A stretch of 31,388 nt of DNA from JBGQMW01 sp963769845 (GTDB lineage: Archaea > Thermoproteota > Bathyarchaeia > Bathyarchaeales > Bathycorpusculaceae): the NCBI GenBank assembly GCA_963769845.1, contig CAVYNL010000002.1, positions 1-31,388 on the forward strand, read 5' to 3'. Shown here piece after piece: positions 1 through 7,958 of the stretch (positions are counted from its first letter, which is position 1; each line of letters begins with the position of its first letter). The position numbers and the translations under genes were made by a program. The notes beneath the pieces were generated by a model. That model was not told where the DNA came from, did no database searches, and saw only the letters and a list, made by a program, of their open reading frames with translations.

Positions 1-23
1 TGTGCGTGGGGGATTCCCTCTAT

Positions 24-281
24 TTAGAGCACTCCCTCGGGGTGTACGTAGCCCCGCTCTATGGCTCTTTTTACGATGTTCTTTCCCACCATGTTGACTA
101 TGGTAGAATTCTCTATCATTGATACTGCCTCGTCAACGCGAACTCTTGCGCCCTTGTAGAAACCCTCTTTGACGCAGAAGACTATCTTGCCCTCGCGCAG
201 GGTTTTTCCAAGCAGTTCAACGTCGCATATCGCCAATAGAACGTTTCTGCCCACTTTCTGGAGGTTCATGTATACTTCCAA
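24..281 (-). CDS. DUF424 family protein
   Basis: Small archaeal protein of 85 aa (81 aa if the internal ATG is used). The sequence shows the DUF424 pattern: an N-terminal strand with KVGRNVLLAICD, then ELLGKTLREGK, and near the end a STIVNMVGKNIVKRAIERGYV segment. The molecular function of the family is not established; it is commonly found beside translation genes in archaea, which fits here, because the upstream gene on the same strand is aIF2-beta (stop at 295), only 13 nt before the TTG at 281. Start is uncertain: TTG at 281 has no clear Shine-Dalgarno, while ATG at 269 is preceded by GGAAG with a 5-nt spacer. Family assignment is from remembered conservation, not a search. Confidence 0.85.
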   Translation of the reverse strand: MEVYMNLQKVGRNVLLAICDVELLGKTLREGKIVFCVKEGFYKGARVRVDEAVSMIENSTIVNMVGKNIVKRAIERGYVHPEGVL

Positions 282-294
282 GCGGAAAACGCTC

Positions 295-706
295 TTAGAG
301 CTGCTTTATCGACGATTTTGCCCCGCACGCGTCACACACGAGAAAAGACAAGCGTTTCTCCTTCACGATTTTCGTGTCCGGACGGTGACACACGGGGCAG
401 TTCACAAAACCCTCGATATACCGCTGAATGAGCCGGCTGAACGTATCCTCAGAGAACTTTTGCCCTGAAAGATAACCCTCGAACCCTGAGCAGTCGCAGC
501 AGTCGCCATTTCACCCGTCAAGAACTTCATAATGTGCTGCGCGTCACGATTCAAGGCACCAGCAACCTCCTTAAAATTATAAATCACGGTGCGCATGCCA
601 ATCCGCGCATACTGCAGCCTGGGCAACTCCAAACGCTCACACTTCAACCCACCTCAGAACACTGCGAACGCGCCCTCTTCAACAAATCCTCATACTCGTA
701 TCCCAA
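295..706 (-). CDS. Translation initiation factor aIF2 subunit beta, reading frame broken twice
   Basis: aIF2-beta helps deliver initiator Met-tRNA to the ribosome as part of the aIF2 heterotrimer. No single frame covers the gene, but joining three frames gives a 137-aa protein, the usual family length. The pieces are an N-terminal helix beginning GYEYEDLLKRARSQ, the core with TVIYNFKEVAGALNRD and MKFL, and a C-terminal zinc ribbon with CPVC and CDAC. Frame changes are needed near 646-648 (a T missing in GGGTTG) and in the AAAA run at 458-461 (an A missing). Each is a one-base deletion relative to the expected frame. The start is TTG at 706, with GGTGAG at 713-718 and a 6-nt spacer. The stop is TAA at 297-295. 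DUF424 follows. As this is an essential single-copy archaeal gene, sequence error is the simplest explanation. Confidence 0.85.
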
Positions 707-892
707 CCAAAGCTCACCAACACAAAAACACACACCACACCGTTAAAAACATGCTTGTCCCGCCTCCAACAAAACTTCATCACTATCCAATCCCTCAGAA
801 AATACATGAAAATTGACAGGCATACAATACTGAGCAATGTACATCCGCTGATTCCTTTTCCATATTGCGAAGGTTGGTGACTACTGAAAAAG

Positions 893-899
893 CTTAAAG
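893..899 (+). promoter_or_regulatory. TATA box of gcvPA-gcvPB
   Basis: CTTAAAG in an AT-rich stretch, about 26 nt before a predicted transcript start near 922, which leaves a leader of about 16 nt before the TTG start at 938. Placed by eye from archaeal promoter geometry. Confidence 0.5.
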
Positions 900-937
900 C
901 CGCTGCATTTCAGTGTTATTCCCAAGCTGGGAACCGC

Positions 938-2331
938 TTGACAGGAAAGACACATCCTTACATTCCGAACTCTGTTCCTCAAATTAGACAGGAAATGATG
1001 GACGAACTGGGCATAGAAACCATAGACGAACTGTACGCGGACATCCCTGAGAAGTTTCGCCTCAACAAACACCTGAACATCCCGCAAACGGGCCTGACAG
1101 AGTCAGAAGTCAAAAAGCACGTAACAACCCTGCTCTCAAAGAACAGACCCTGCAGCAGCATGTCAGCTTTCCTCGGAGCAGGATGCTGGCCCCACTACGT
1201 CCCTGCCGTCGTGAAGGAAATCGTGCAACGCAGCGAGCTGCTCACTTCCTACACGCCGTACCAACCGGAAATATCGCAGGGCATGCTTCAGGCACTGTTC
1301 GAGTACCAGAGCATGGTGTGCGAACTACGGGCATGGACGCGGCCAACTGTTCAATGTACGACTGGGCCTCGGCACTGGCTGAAGCCGCCAGAATGGCGGC
1401 CAGAGTCAAAGGCCGAAGCGAGATTCTTATCCCAAAAATCATCCACCCCGAGAGAGCCTCAACACTGAAAGTCTACGCTGACCCCGTTGGAATAGAGGTC
1501 ACACGAGTAGCCTACCAGAAGAAAGACGGGCAGCTTGACCTTGTCGACCTTAAGAATAAGGTTTCAAATAGAACGGCTGCCGTGTACATAGAAAACCCAT
1601 CATACCTGGGATTCATCGAAACCCAGGTTCAAGAAATAGCTGCAGAGGCACACGCGCACGGGGCGCTCTTCATCACGGGCGTCGACCCCACGTCGCTCGG
1701 AATCCTTAAGCCTCCAGGTGAATACGGTGCTGACATCGTCGTCGGCGAAGCCCAACCGCTTGGAAACGCGATGAACTACGGCGGCCCATTGCTGGGCATA
1801 ATGGCATGCCGAGACGACATGATGCTTATCCGCCAGATGCCTGGAAGAATAATCGGGCTCACAACTACACTGGACAACACTCGACAAGGCTTCTGCATGA
1901 CACTTCAAACCCGTGAACAGCACATCAGACGCGAGAAGGCAACCTCAAACATCTGCAGCAACGAGGCACTCTGCGCAGTGGCCTCAGCCGTATACATGGC
2001 TCTCCTCGGACCAGAGGGCATGAGAGAACTGGGAGAAACCGTCACACTCAAGAGCGACTATGCAGCCGGCCTGCTCTCGAAAATCAAGCACATCAGAGCA
2101 CCAGTGTTCGAGGCGGCACACTTCCAAGAATTTACGGTCAACTTCGACCAGGCAGGCCTCACGGTCAACGAGGTCAACAGAGAGCTTCTCAAACGACAGA
2201 TGCAAGGCGGCAAGGACATCTCCAAAGAATTCCCTGAACTCGGCCAAACCGCCCTCTACTGCGTCACCGAAGTCCACTCAAAACAAGAAATCGAAAACCT
2301 AGCAAGAGCCATCGAACAAATAGTCCATTGA
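938..2331 (+). CDS. gcvPA: Glycine dehydrogenase (decarboxylating) subunit 1, apparent frameshift
   Basis: N-terminal half of the split P-protein of the glycine cleavage system, which with GcvPB decarboxylates glycine using PLP and passes the aminomethyl group to lipoyl-GcvH. The first frame (938-1326) starts with HPYIPNSVPQIRQEMMDELG and contains SAFLGAGCWPHYVP and SYTPYQPEISQG. The second frame (1327-2331) continues with TGMDAANCSMYDWASALAEA and runs to the end. Typical P1 sequences join these as CEL-TG, so one base is missing near 1325-1327 (GAACTACGG in place of GAACTNACGG). Restored length is 464 aa, normal for the family. The start is TTG at 938 with a weak upstream GGGA. The stop TGA (2329-2331) lies 14 nt before the gcvPB ATG, so the two form an operon. 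Sequence error is likelier than decay because the second frame is fully conserved. Confidence 0.9.
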
Positions 2332-2345
2332 AGGTGAGAGCGAGC

Positions 2346-3875
2346 ATGTACAAGCAAGCCAGCTGGGACGAACCGATCATCTTCAGCCTCGGAAGAAAGG
2401 GACGCCGCGGCCACACACTCCCCCGCGCAGAGGAGGAAATCCTGAAGTCAGTGAGCAACCTGGATTCGCTAATACCTGCGAACATGCGCCGCACAGATAT
2501 GCCGGGGCTCCCGGAACTCTCTGAAGTCGAGGTAGTACGACACTTCACGCGCTTGTCCGAGATGAACTACGGCGTTGATTCAGGACTGTATCCGCTGGGA
2601 AGCTGCACGATGAAGTACAACCCCAAGATAAACGAGCTTCTTGCCGGTCTGGAGACGTTCAGCACGCTGCATCCGTACCAAGACGAGAGCACAGTGCAAG
2701 GCATCCTTGAGGTCATGTACAACCTTGAACGTTGGCTGGGCGAGCTCACGGGCACGCATGAAGTCTGTCTGCAGCCCGCCGCTGGCGCCCACGGCGAACT
2801 GCTTGGCACGCTCATCATGCATGCTTGCCTCAAATCCAACGGCGAATGCGAAAAAAGAACAGAAGTCATAGTTCCCGACTCTGCCCACGGCACCAACCCC
2901 GCGAGCGCTGCTATGGCAGGCTTCAACGTAGTCGTACTGCCCTCAGGCCCAGACGGCTGCATAGACGTCGAAGCGCTGAAGTCAGCCGTTTCCGAAAAGA
3001 CAGCTGGACTTATGCTCACAAACCCCAACACGCTCGGCCTGTTCGAAAAAGACATCGACGAAATCGCAAAGCTCGTGCACGAAGCCGGTGGACTGCTCTA
3101 CTACGACGGAGCAAACCTGAACCCTTTGCTGGGCAGGGCAAGGCCCGGTGACATGGGCTTCGACATTGTCCATATGAACATACACAAAACCTTCGGCACA
3201 CCACACGGCGGAGGCGGCCCGGGAGCAGGGCCCGTTGGCGTTTCAGAGAGTCTTTCCGAGTTCCTGCCCGTTCCGCGTGTAGTCTTCAACGGAAAGCAGT
3301 ACCGCCTCGATTATGACAGACCGAAGAGCATAGATAAGATAAAGGGCTTTTATGGGAACGTGGCGGTGCTACTAAGAGCATACGCGTACATATTGAGCTT
3401 GGGCTTAGAGGGGCTGAAGGAGGCGGGAGAAATCTCGGTTCTCAACGCAAACTACATGATGAAGAAGCTGAGGCAGGTTAAGGGACTTGCACTTCCGTAC
3501 GACGGCCAGAAGCCGCGGAAACACGAATGCGTCTTCAGCGCCAAACCCCTTAAGACAGACACTGGAGTGACAGCAGCCAACGTCGCGAAACGCCTTCTCG
3601 ACCACGGTCTGCACGCACCTACAATCTATTTCCCGCTTATCGTCGAAGAAGCCCTAATGGTCGAACCCACAGAGACGGCCGAGAAAGAGGAACTAGACCG
3701 ATTCATCAACGCAATGCGGAAAATCTCACATGAAGCATACACAAGGCCCGAAGAAGTTCTCGAAGCTCCCCACAACACAACCGTTACGCGTCTGGACGAG
3801 GTCAAAGCCTCACATCCGAAAACGATGACGCTGAGCTGGCGCATGCACCTGAAAAGACAGGGCTTCAGAACCTGA
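2346..3875 (+). CDS. gcvPB: Glycine dehydrogenase (decarboxylating) subunit 2
   Basis: C-terminal half of split glycine decarboxylase, 509 aa, carrying the PLP site. The PLP lysine is K281 in the motif NIHKTFGTPHGGGGPG, and the HGTNPASA segment and DGANLNP also match the family. The ATG at 2346 is chosen over the frame-open TTG at 2328 because GGTGAG (2333-2338) sits 7 nt upstream and the protein then begins MYKQASWDEP, the usual N-terminus. It is cotranscribed with gcvPA. No gcvH, gcvT or lipoamide dehydrogenase gene is present in the window, so the rest of the glycine cleavage system must be encoded elsewhere if it is complete. Confidence 0.96.
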   Translation: MYKQASWDEPIIFSLGRKGRRGHTLPRAEEEILKSVSNLDSLIPANMRRTDMPGLPELSEVEVVRHFTRLSEMNYGVDSGLYPLGSCTMKYNPKINELLAGLETFSTLHPYQDESTVQGILEVMYNLERWLGELTGTHEVCLQPAAGAHGELLGTLIMHACLKSNGECEKRTEVIVPDSAHGTNPASAAMAGFNVVVLPSGPDGCIDVEALKSAVSEKTAGLMLTNPNTLGLFEKDIDEIAKLVHEAGGLLYYDGANLNPLLGRARPGDMGFDIVHMNIHKTFGTPHGGGGPGAGPVGVSESLSEFLPVPRVVFNGKQYRLDYDRPKSIDKIKGFYGNVAVLLRAYAYILSLGLEGLKEAGEISVLNANYMMKKLRQVKGLALPYDGQKPRKHECVFSAKPLKTDTGVTAANVAKRLLDHGLHAPTIYFPLIVEEALMVEPTETAEKEELDRFINAMRKISHEAYTRPEEVLEAPHNTTVTRLDEVKASHPKTMTLSWRMHLKRQGFRT

Positions 3876-3890
3876 ATCTGCGCGCAACGA

Positions 3891-3898
3891 TTATATAC
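3891..3898 (+). promoter_or_regulatory. TATA box of the MIP18/SufT-like gene
   Basis: TTATATAC just downstream of the gcvPB stop. It predicts a transcript start near 3920 and a leader of about 23 nt that includes AGGAG at 3930-3934. Confidence 0.6.
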
Positions 3899-3942
3899 CG
3901 TGAACATGCTTTTAACCATATGATTTAGCAGGAGTGTACAGA

Positions 3943-4239
3943 TTGACCGAAATGGAAGACAGAGTCAGAGAAGCCGTCGGCAAAGTCGTAGACCCGGAAA
4001 CAGGCCTTTCGTTCGCAGAAATGCAGATGATCACTAACGTGAAAGAAGAACAACCAGGCGTCTTCAAGGTAGAGTTCATCCCCTCAAGCCCATTCTGTCC
4101 TATTGCCTTCAAACTTGCCAACGACCTGAAGAGCGCGGCGCTCACAGTAGCAGGTGTGAAGAAAGCTTTGGTCTACTGCAAAGGGCACATGATGGAACAA
4201 CAGATAAACGAAATGACAAACAAAGACCAGACCAAGTAA
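3943..4239 (+). CDS. MIP18/DUF59 family iron-sulfur cluster assembly factor
   Basis: 98-aa single-domain protein of the DUF59/MIP18 (SufT, PaaD-like) family, which helps mature Fe-S proteins in the cytoplasm. Visible marks are DPETGLSFAEMQMI near residues 17-30, the single conserved cysteine C52 in SSPFCP, and the IAFKLANDLKSAA helix after it. The TTG at 3943 is preferred because AGGAG (3930-3934) lies 8 nt upstream; the frame is also open from GTG 3934, and ATG 3952 would be too far from the ribosome site. It has its own promoter, so it is not simply the last gene of the gcvP operon. The substrate protein cannot be told from context. Confidence 0.88.
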   Translation: MTEMEDRVREAVGKVVDPETGLSFAEMQMITNVKEEQPGVFKVEFIPSSPFCPIAFKLANDLKSAALTVAGVKKALVYCKGHMMEQQINEMTNKDQTK

Positions 4240-4373
4240 CAATCTCCCTCTTCTTTCCTTCAGAGGCTTGCGAGAGAGCAACAGCCAGACAGAATTAAGA
4301 AGAAATACTCTAATTTCATCTCAACCTTATTGATACTACCAACAGAATTGGGCTCCTTATTGTTGAAAAAGAA

Positions 4374-4383
4374 GACTTAATAG
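4374..4383 (+). promoter_or_regulatory. Candidate TATA box of archaellin 1
   Basis: CTTAATAG-type sequence in the 195-nt gap before the archaellin gene. It predicts a start near 4405 and a leader of about 30 nt. The leader carries GTGAAAAG just before the ATG. Confidence 0.4.
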
Positions 4384-4434
4384 TGCAACCGCCCTTCTCA
4401 AGGTGATAAAGCACTAACCCAAAGACGTGAAAAG

Positions 4435-5070
4435 ATGGGACGGAAAGCACAGCACACTCGAAAGAACAAGCGCGGTATCGTAGGTATAGAGGCTGCGATC
4501 GTGCTGATCGCTTTCGTGGTGATCGCCGCAGCTCTTGCCTACGTAGTTATTAACATGGGTTTCTATTCTGCGCAGAAGGCAAAATCAACAATCGACAAGG
4601 GAATACAAGAAGCCACAAGCGCACTCGAACTAGACGGTTTCATAACGGCTAAAACCGATAGCAACGCGAACGTAACATACCTTGCCGTTCCCATAAAACT
4701 TGCAGTAGGTCAAGAGCAAGTTGACATGGCAAAAAGCACGGTTGTAGTAGCAATCCAAGGAATGAACTTCTCCCTCGCAAACATCTACAGCGGAGCGGTA
4801 TCAACAAACAACGAGTCCATAGCAAACCTGATGAACTTGGTGACAGGCCCACCAAATGCAACTGGCTTCATCTACAACAGCGAGCTGCCAACAGACACAG
4901 TATTGAAAAACAACGCGAAAGCCTACTTGGTGATAAACCTAGGCCCCTACGGGCTTCAGGCTTACAGCAAAGTGAAAATAGAGATAAGGACAAGCAGGGG
5001 CGCCGCCCTAATGGTACAAAGAGAAATACCCGGCAGCTTGCCCGCTGATAGACTCCTCGACCTAGGTTAA
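4435..5070 (+). CDS. Archaellin (FlaB-like), copy 1
   Basis: 211-aa structural subunit of an archaellum or archaellum-like filament. A basic class III leader of 14 residues ends in KNKRG, and prepilin peptidase would cut before IVGIEAAIV. The long hydrophobic helix that follows (to about residue 40) forms the filament core, followed by QKAKSTIDKG and SALELDG as in thermoproteal archaellins. The rest is a beta-rich outer domain with several NxS/NxT sequons. No other archaellum genes (flaG/F/H/I/J) are nearby. A paralogue lies at 19092-19730 on the other strand; bases 4480-4631 here match 19537-19688 in 150 of 152 positions, while the downstream parts differ freely at synonymous sites. Confidence 0.9.
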   Translation: MGRKAQHTRKNKRGIVGIEAAIVLIAFVVIAAALAYVVINMGFYSAQKAKSTIDKGIQEATSALELDGFITAKTDSNANVTYLAVPIKLAVGQEQVDMAKSTVVVAIQGMNFSLANIYSGAVSTNNESIANLMNLVTGPPNATGFIYNSELPTDTVLKNNAKAYLVINLGPYGLQAYSKVKIEIRTSRGAALMVQREIPGSLPADRLLDLG

Positions 5071-5140
5071 AACAATCTCCTCAAAAAGAAACCCATCCAC
5101 AACCTCAAACCCAACCAACGAACCTGCCTGTTACGGAAGC

Positions 5141-5150
5141 CTTTTTTCTT
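5141..5150 (+). terminator. T-rich terminator after archaellin 1
   Basis: CTTTTTTCTT about 70 nt after the stop codon, in a short gap before the SSB promoter. T-tracts of this kind are the usual archaeal terminators. Confidence 0.4.
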
Positions 5151-5246
5151 CTCGCTTATTAGAAGATCAAAAAGACAAAGCCCTCACAGTCAGAAATCCT
5201 GACCAAAAGCCTTAAGTGTGCTTGTTTTGTTATGGTTGAATCGTCA

Positions 5247-5258
5247 AATATATATAAG
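5247..5258 (+). promoter_or_regulatory. TATA box of the SSB gene
   Basis: AATATATATAAG, an excellent TATA element. Its centre is about 21 nt before the TTG start at 5272, which suggests a leaderless or almost leaderless mRNA. Confidence 0.65.
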
Positions 5259-5271
5259 GTGTTGAGAAAAC

Positions 5272-5775
5272 TTGGCAGTTGAAGGTTTCACAGGAAACAG
5301 GCAACCCGTCGACGCTAAAGTAGGAGAACTTAATCCTTCTTCCAGAGCCGTTAACGTCCTTGCAAAAGTTGTATCGAAGAGCGAAGTCAGGAATATTACT
5401 GCTGGAAGAGATGGTGAACCGCACAAAGTCAGCGACGCACTAGTAGGAGACGAAACAGGATGCATATACCTCACTCTGTGGGATGACAACATTGAAAAGG
5501 TCAACGATGGAGACACGATAAATGTCAAGAACGGCTACATAAACCTGTTCAGAGGCAACATGCGCCTCAACGTCGGCAGATACGGCACACTTGAAATCGC
5601 GGAGCAAGCACTCGCAGGCGAAGTCAATACGGAGAACAACGTGTCCAATCAGGTGCATGAACAACCAAGAAGACCATACGGAGGCGGCGGTAGAAGAGAC
5701 TTCGGCGGCGGAAGACGAGATTTCGGCGGACGGGGCGGGGATAGAAGAGGCGGCTTCAGACAGAGGAGATATTAA
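5272..5775 (+). CDS. Single-stranded DNA-binding protein, single OB fold with RGG tail
   Basis: 167-aa protein of the crenarchaeal SSB type, one OB fold that binds single-stranded DNA during replication and repair. The OB core spans about residues 15-112, with KVGELNPSSRAVNVLAKVV, VSDALVGDETGCIYLTLWDD and INLFRGNMRLNVGRYG matching the Sulfolobus pattern. The C-terminus (from about 130) is a low-complexity Gly/Arg tail with repeated GGGRRDFGG units, a likely flexible nucleic-acid or partner-binding tail. The TTG start at 5272 is the first available after an in-frame TGA at 5263-5265, and the strong TATA box places the transcript start close to it. It is flanked by its own promoter and T-rich terminator, so it is probably monocistronic. 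Confidence 0.92.
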   Translation: MAVEGFTGNRQPVDAKVGELNPSSRAVNVLAKVVSKSEVRNITAGRDGEPHKVSDALVGDETGCIYLTLWDDNIEKVNDGDTINVKNGYINLFRGNMRLNVGRYGTLEIAEQALAGEVNTENNVSNQVHEQPRRPYGGGGRRDFGGGRRDFGGRGGDRRGGFRQRRY

Positions 5776-5812
5776 CCAGCCCGAGCCTGGGCGCAGCCTA
5801 TCTAGCTTCATT

Positions 5813-5848
5813 TTTTTCATTCTACGTTTCTTTTTCATTCTACGTTTC
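5813..5848 (+). terminator. T-rich terminator made of an 18-bp perfect tandem repeat
   Basis: Two perfect adjacent copies (5813-5830 and 5831-5848) of TTTTTCATTCTACGTTTC downstream of the SSB gene. T5-7 runs in each copy fit an archaeal oligo-T terminator; the duplication doubles the signal. Confidence 0.55.
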
Positions 5849-5900
5849 TCAATAGAAAAAGCAAGACAGCTTGTATTTTTCAGTCTGCTTCTACCGTAAC

Positions 5901-5909
5901 CTTTAAAGC
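5901..5909 (+). promoter_or_regulatory. TATA box of the malic enzyme gene
   Basis: CTTTAAAGC, predicting a start near 5930 and a leader of about 24 nt that carries GAGGAG before the ATG at 5954. Confidence 0.6.
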
Positions 5910-5953
5910 CGCAGCTTTTGAGACTTGAGCATTGCTTTAGAGGAGAAATCATC

Positions 5954-7336
5954 ATGCCGGAACCTAAGAAACAAGAAAGAAAACCAACAGTGGAGGAGCT
6001 GTTGGCAAAAGCAAAGAAGCCATCATTGCTTGCCTCGCCATTACACAGGTTCTACGAAGGAAAAGTCCAGATCATGCCCAAATGTGCAGTCTCAAGCCCC
6101 GCTGACTTTGCAATTTGGTACACACCAGGAGTCGCAGCCGTATGCAAGGAGATCAACGCAAACGTCGACAAATCCTTCGAGCTGACCAATCGCTGGAACT
6201 ATGTAGCGGTAGTTTCGGACGGTACGCGTGTACTAGGGTTGGGCAACATAGGCCCAGAAGCAGCCCTGCCCGTGATGGAAGGCAAAGCGCTACTCTTCAA
6301 ATATCTCGGAGGAGTGGACGCATTCCCCATTTGCCTCAAAACAAAGAATCAGGAAGAAATCGTGAAGACATGCGAACTCATCCAGCCGACCTTCGGAGGC
6401 ATAAACCTAGAAGACATTGAAAAACCGAAATGCTTCTACGTGCTCGAAAAAGCAAGAGAAAAACTCAACATACCAGTCTGGCACGACGATCAGCAGGGGA
6501 CAGCCACGGTAATTCTGGCAGGACTGATGAATGCGTTCAAGATAGTCGGAAAAGACCCGAAGAAAACGCTCATAACGCTGATAGGTGCAGGCTCAGCAAA
6601 CTTGCGAACAGCGTACGTCCTGATAAGATGGGGAATAAAACCAGGAAACATAATGATGGTAGACACAAAAGGCGTCGTCTATCCGGGACGAAGAGACATC
6701 ATCAAAGACGAGGATCCATGGAAATACGAGCTTGCCCAAAAGACAAACGCGGAAGGAAGGACAGGAGACATCGCTCAAGCGTTCAAAGGCGTGGACGCAG
6801 TAGTCGCAGCCTCAAAGCCAGGACCAGACACGATAAAGAAAGAATGGATAAAGACAATGGCTGACGACTCGATAGTGTTCGCGTGCGCAAACCCCATACC
6901 TGAAATCTGGCCATGGGAGGCAAAAGAAGCCGGGGCACGCATCGTCGCCACAGGAAGAAGCGACTTTCCGAACCAGGTGAACAACAGTCTAGGATTTCCA
7001 GCCATCTTCAGAGGAGTCCTAGACGTTAGAGCAAAGACCGTGACCGACGACATGTGCATTGCAGCAGCCCAGGAGCTTGCTAGATATGCTGAAGAACGAG
7101 GAATGCATGAAGAGGACATACTCCCAAGAATGGAAGAATGGGAAGTCTTCCCGCTAGAAGCTGTAGCATGCGCCTTGAAATCCATCGACGAAGGAACGGC
7201 AAGAATCAAACCGAGCAGGAAAGAACTGCACGAAAAAGCCACTGCAATAATCCAGAACTCAAGAGAATCATTGAAGCTGCTGATGAAACAAGGCTTGATC
7301 AAACCGATGCCGCCTGAGGAAAAGCTCCTCAAGTAG
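5954..7336 (+). CDS. Malic enzyme (oxaloacetate-decarboxylating malate dehydrogenase)
   Basis: 460-aa malic enzyme that converts malate to pyruvate and CO2 with reduction of NAD(P). The catalytic tyrosine is Y56 in WYTPGV, the general-base lysine is K111 in MEGKALLF, and metal ligands are in NLEDI (about 151-155) and WHDDQQGT (about 176-183). The nucleotide fold is marked by GAGSAN (211-216), followed by D237 at the end of the second strand, which tends to favour NAD over NADP. The phosphotransacetylase domain of larger malic enzymes is absent. The frame is open upstream to 5918, but ATG 5954 has GAGGAG with an 8-nt spacer and is preferred. It would connect the C4 pool to pyruvate, a precursor relevant to the 2-oxoacid dehydrogenase genes further on. 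Confidence 0.96.
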   Translation: MPEPKKQERKPTVEELLAKAKKPSLLASPLHRFYEGKVQIMPKCAVSSPADFAIWYTPGVAAVCKEINANVDKSFELTNRWNYVAVVSDGTRVLGLGNIGPEAALPVMEGKALLFKYLGGVDAFPICLKTKNQEEIVKTCELIQPTFGGINLEDIEKPKCFYVLEKAREKLNIPVWHDDQQGTATVILAGLMNAFKIVGKDPKKTLITLIGAGSANLRTAYVLIRWGIKPGNIMMVDTKGVVYPGRRDIIKDEDPWKYELAQKTNAEGRTGDIAQAFKGVDAVVAASKPGPDTIKKEWIKTMADDSIVFACANPIPEIWPWEAKEAGARIVATGRSDFPNQVNNSLGFPAIFRGVLDVRAKTVTDDMCIAAAQELARYAEERGMHEEDILPRMEEWEVFPLEAVACALKSIDEGTARIKPSRKELHEKATAIIQNSRESLKLLMKQGLIKPMPPEEKLLK

Positions 7337-7372
7337 CTGAATCAACAGCGAATCCGAACATAACCATCCCAC

Positions 7373-7387
7373 TTTTTCCCTTTTTTT
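7373..7387 (+). terminator. T-rich terminator after malic enzyme
   Basis: Two T runs (TTTTT and TTTTTTT) 37-51 nt after the stop and immediately before the next promoter. Confidence 0.5.
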
Positions 7388-7407
7388 AACCCTAGGGGTT
7401 CAGAAAA

Positions 7408-7417
7408 TTATTTAAAC
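7408..7417 (+). promoter_or_regulatory. TATA box of the membrane HhH gene
   Basis: TTATTTAAAC, with a predicted transcript start near 7438, almost on the ATG at 7437 and 14 nt before the better-supported ATG at 7452. Confidence 0.6.
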
Positions 7418-7451
7418 ACTAGCCACGAACATAGGTATGGGAGAAAATAAC

Positions 7452-7937
7452 ATGCGTTCAGATTATGCATTGTATGCAGTTGCGATTGTGTTTTTCATCC
7501 TAACCGGTGTGGTTGTCGCCTATTCAGCGCTGGAACAAACACAGCTATGGATCGTCACAACAGCCGTACTAGGACTTGTATTCATCGGGCTGGGATACAC
7601 TCAGCGACCTAGGCAGGCAACATCAATAACAACGACACCCACAATTACCACGCAAATCACCACGACGCCGCCACCACCGCCAGTACTAACGATAGTCAAA
7701 GAAGAAGTCAAAGAGGAGAAGACTGAGCAGATTGCAGTTGAGCCATCGACTATTGGACTTACACAAGTGAAGGGAATCAAGGAAAAGCGAGCAGAACAAC
7801 TTAAAACCATAGGAATCAACAGTATCGACGATTTGGCGAATGCTTCAGCGAATGACATCGCCGGAAGACTGCAGATTTCGCCGAAAATCACCGGGAAATG
7901 GATTGAAAGTGCAAAAGAACTTGCCAAAAAACCCTAA
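7452..7937 (+). CDS. Two-TM membrane protein with cytoplasmic helix-hairpin-helix domain
   Basis: 161-aa protein. Two hydrophobic segments (about residues 6-26 and 32-50) form a membrane hairpin. They are followed by a Thr/Pro-rich linker (51-78, including five prolines in a row), an acidic/basic stretch, and a C-terminal helix-hairpin-helix region (about 101-160) with LTQVKGIKEKRAEQLKTIGI and a second half ending KWIESAKELA. HhH domains of this type bind DNA or mediate protein contacts; the membrane tether is unusual for a DNA-binding module. ATG 7452 has GGGAG (7439-7443) with an 8-nt spacer; ATG 7437 in the same frame could be used by a leaderless transcript. Transcribed alone, convergent with the next ORF. 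The exact role is unknown. Confidence 0.85.
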   Translation: MRSDYALYAVAIVFFILTGVVVAYSALEQTQLWIVTTAVLGLVFIGLGYTQRPRQATSITTTPTITTQITTTPPPPPVLTIVKEEVKEEKTEQIAVEPSTIGLTQVKGIKEKRAEQLKTIGINSIDDLANASANDIAGRLQISPKITGKWIESAKELAKKP

Positions 7938-7958
7938 CGCTTTCGCAACCACATGAAG

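Noticed and set aside
458..461. Programmed -1 frameshift in aIF2-beta
   Set aside because: The heptamer GCAAAAG is not a standard slippery site, and a second unrelated frame break is present in the same gene.
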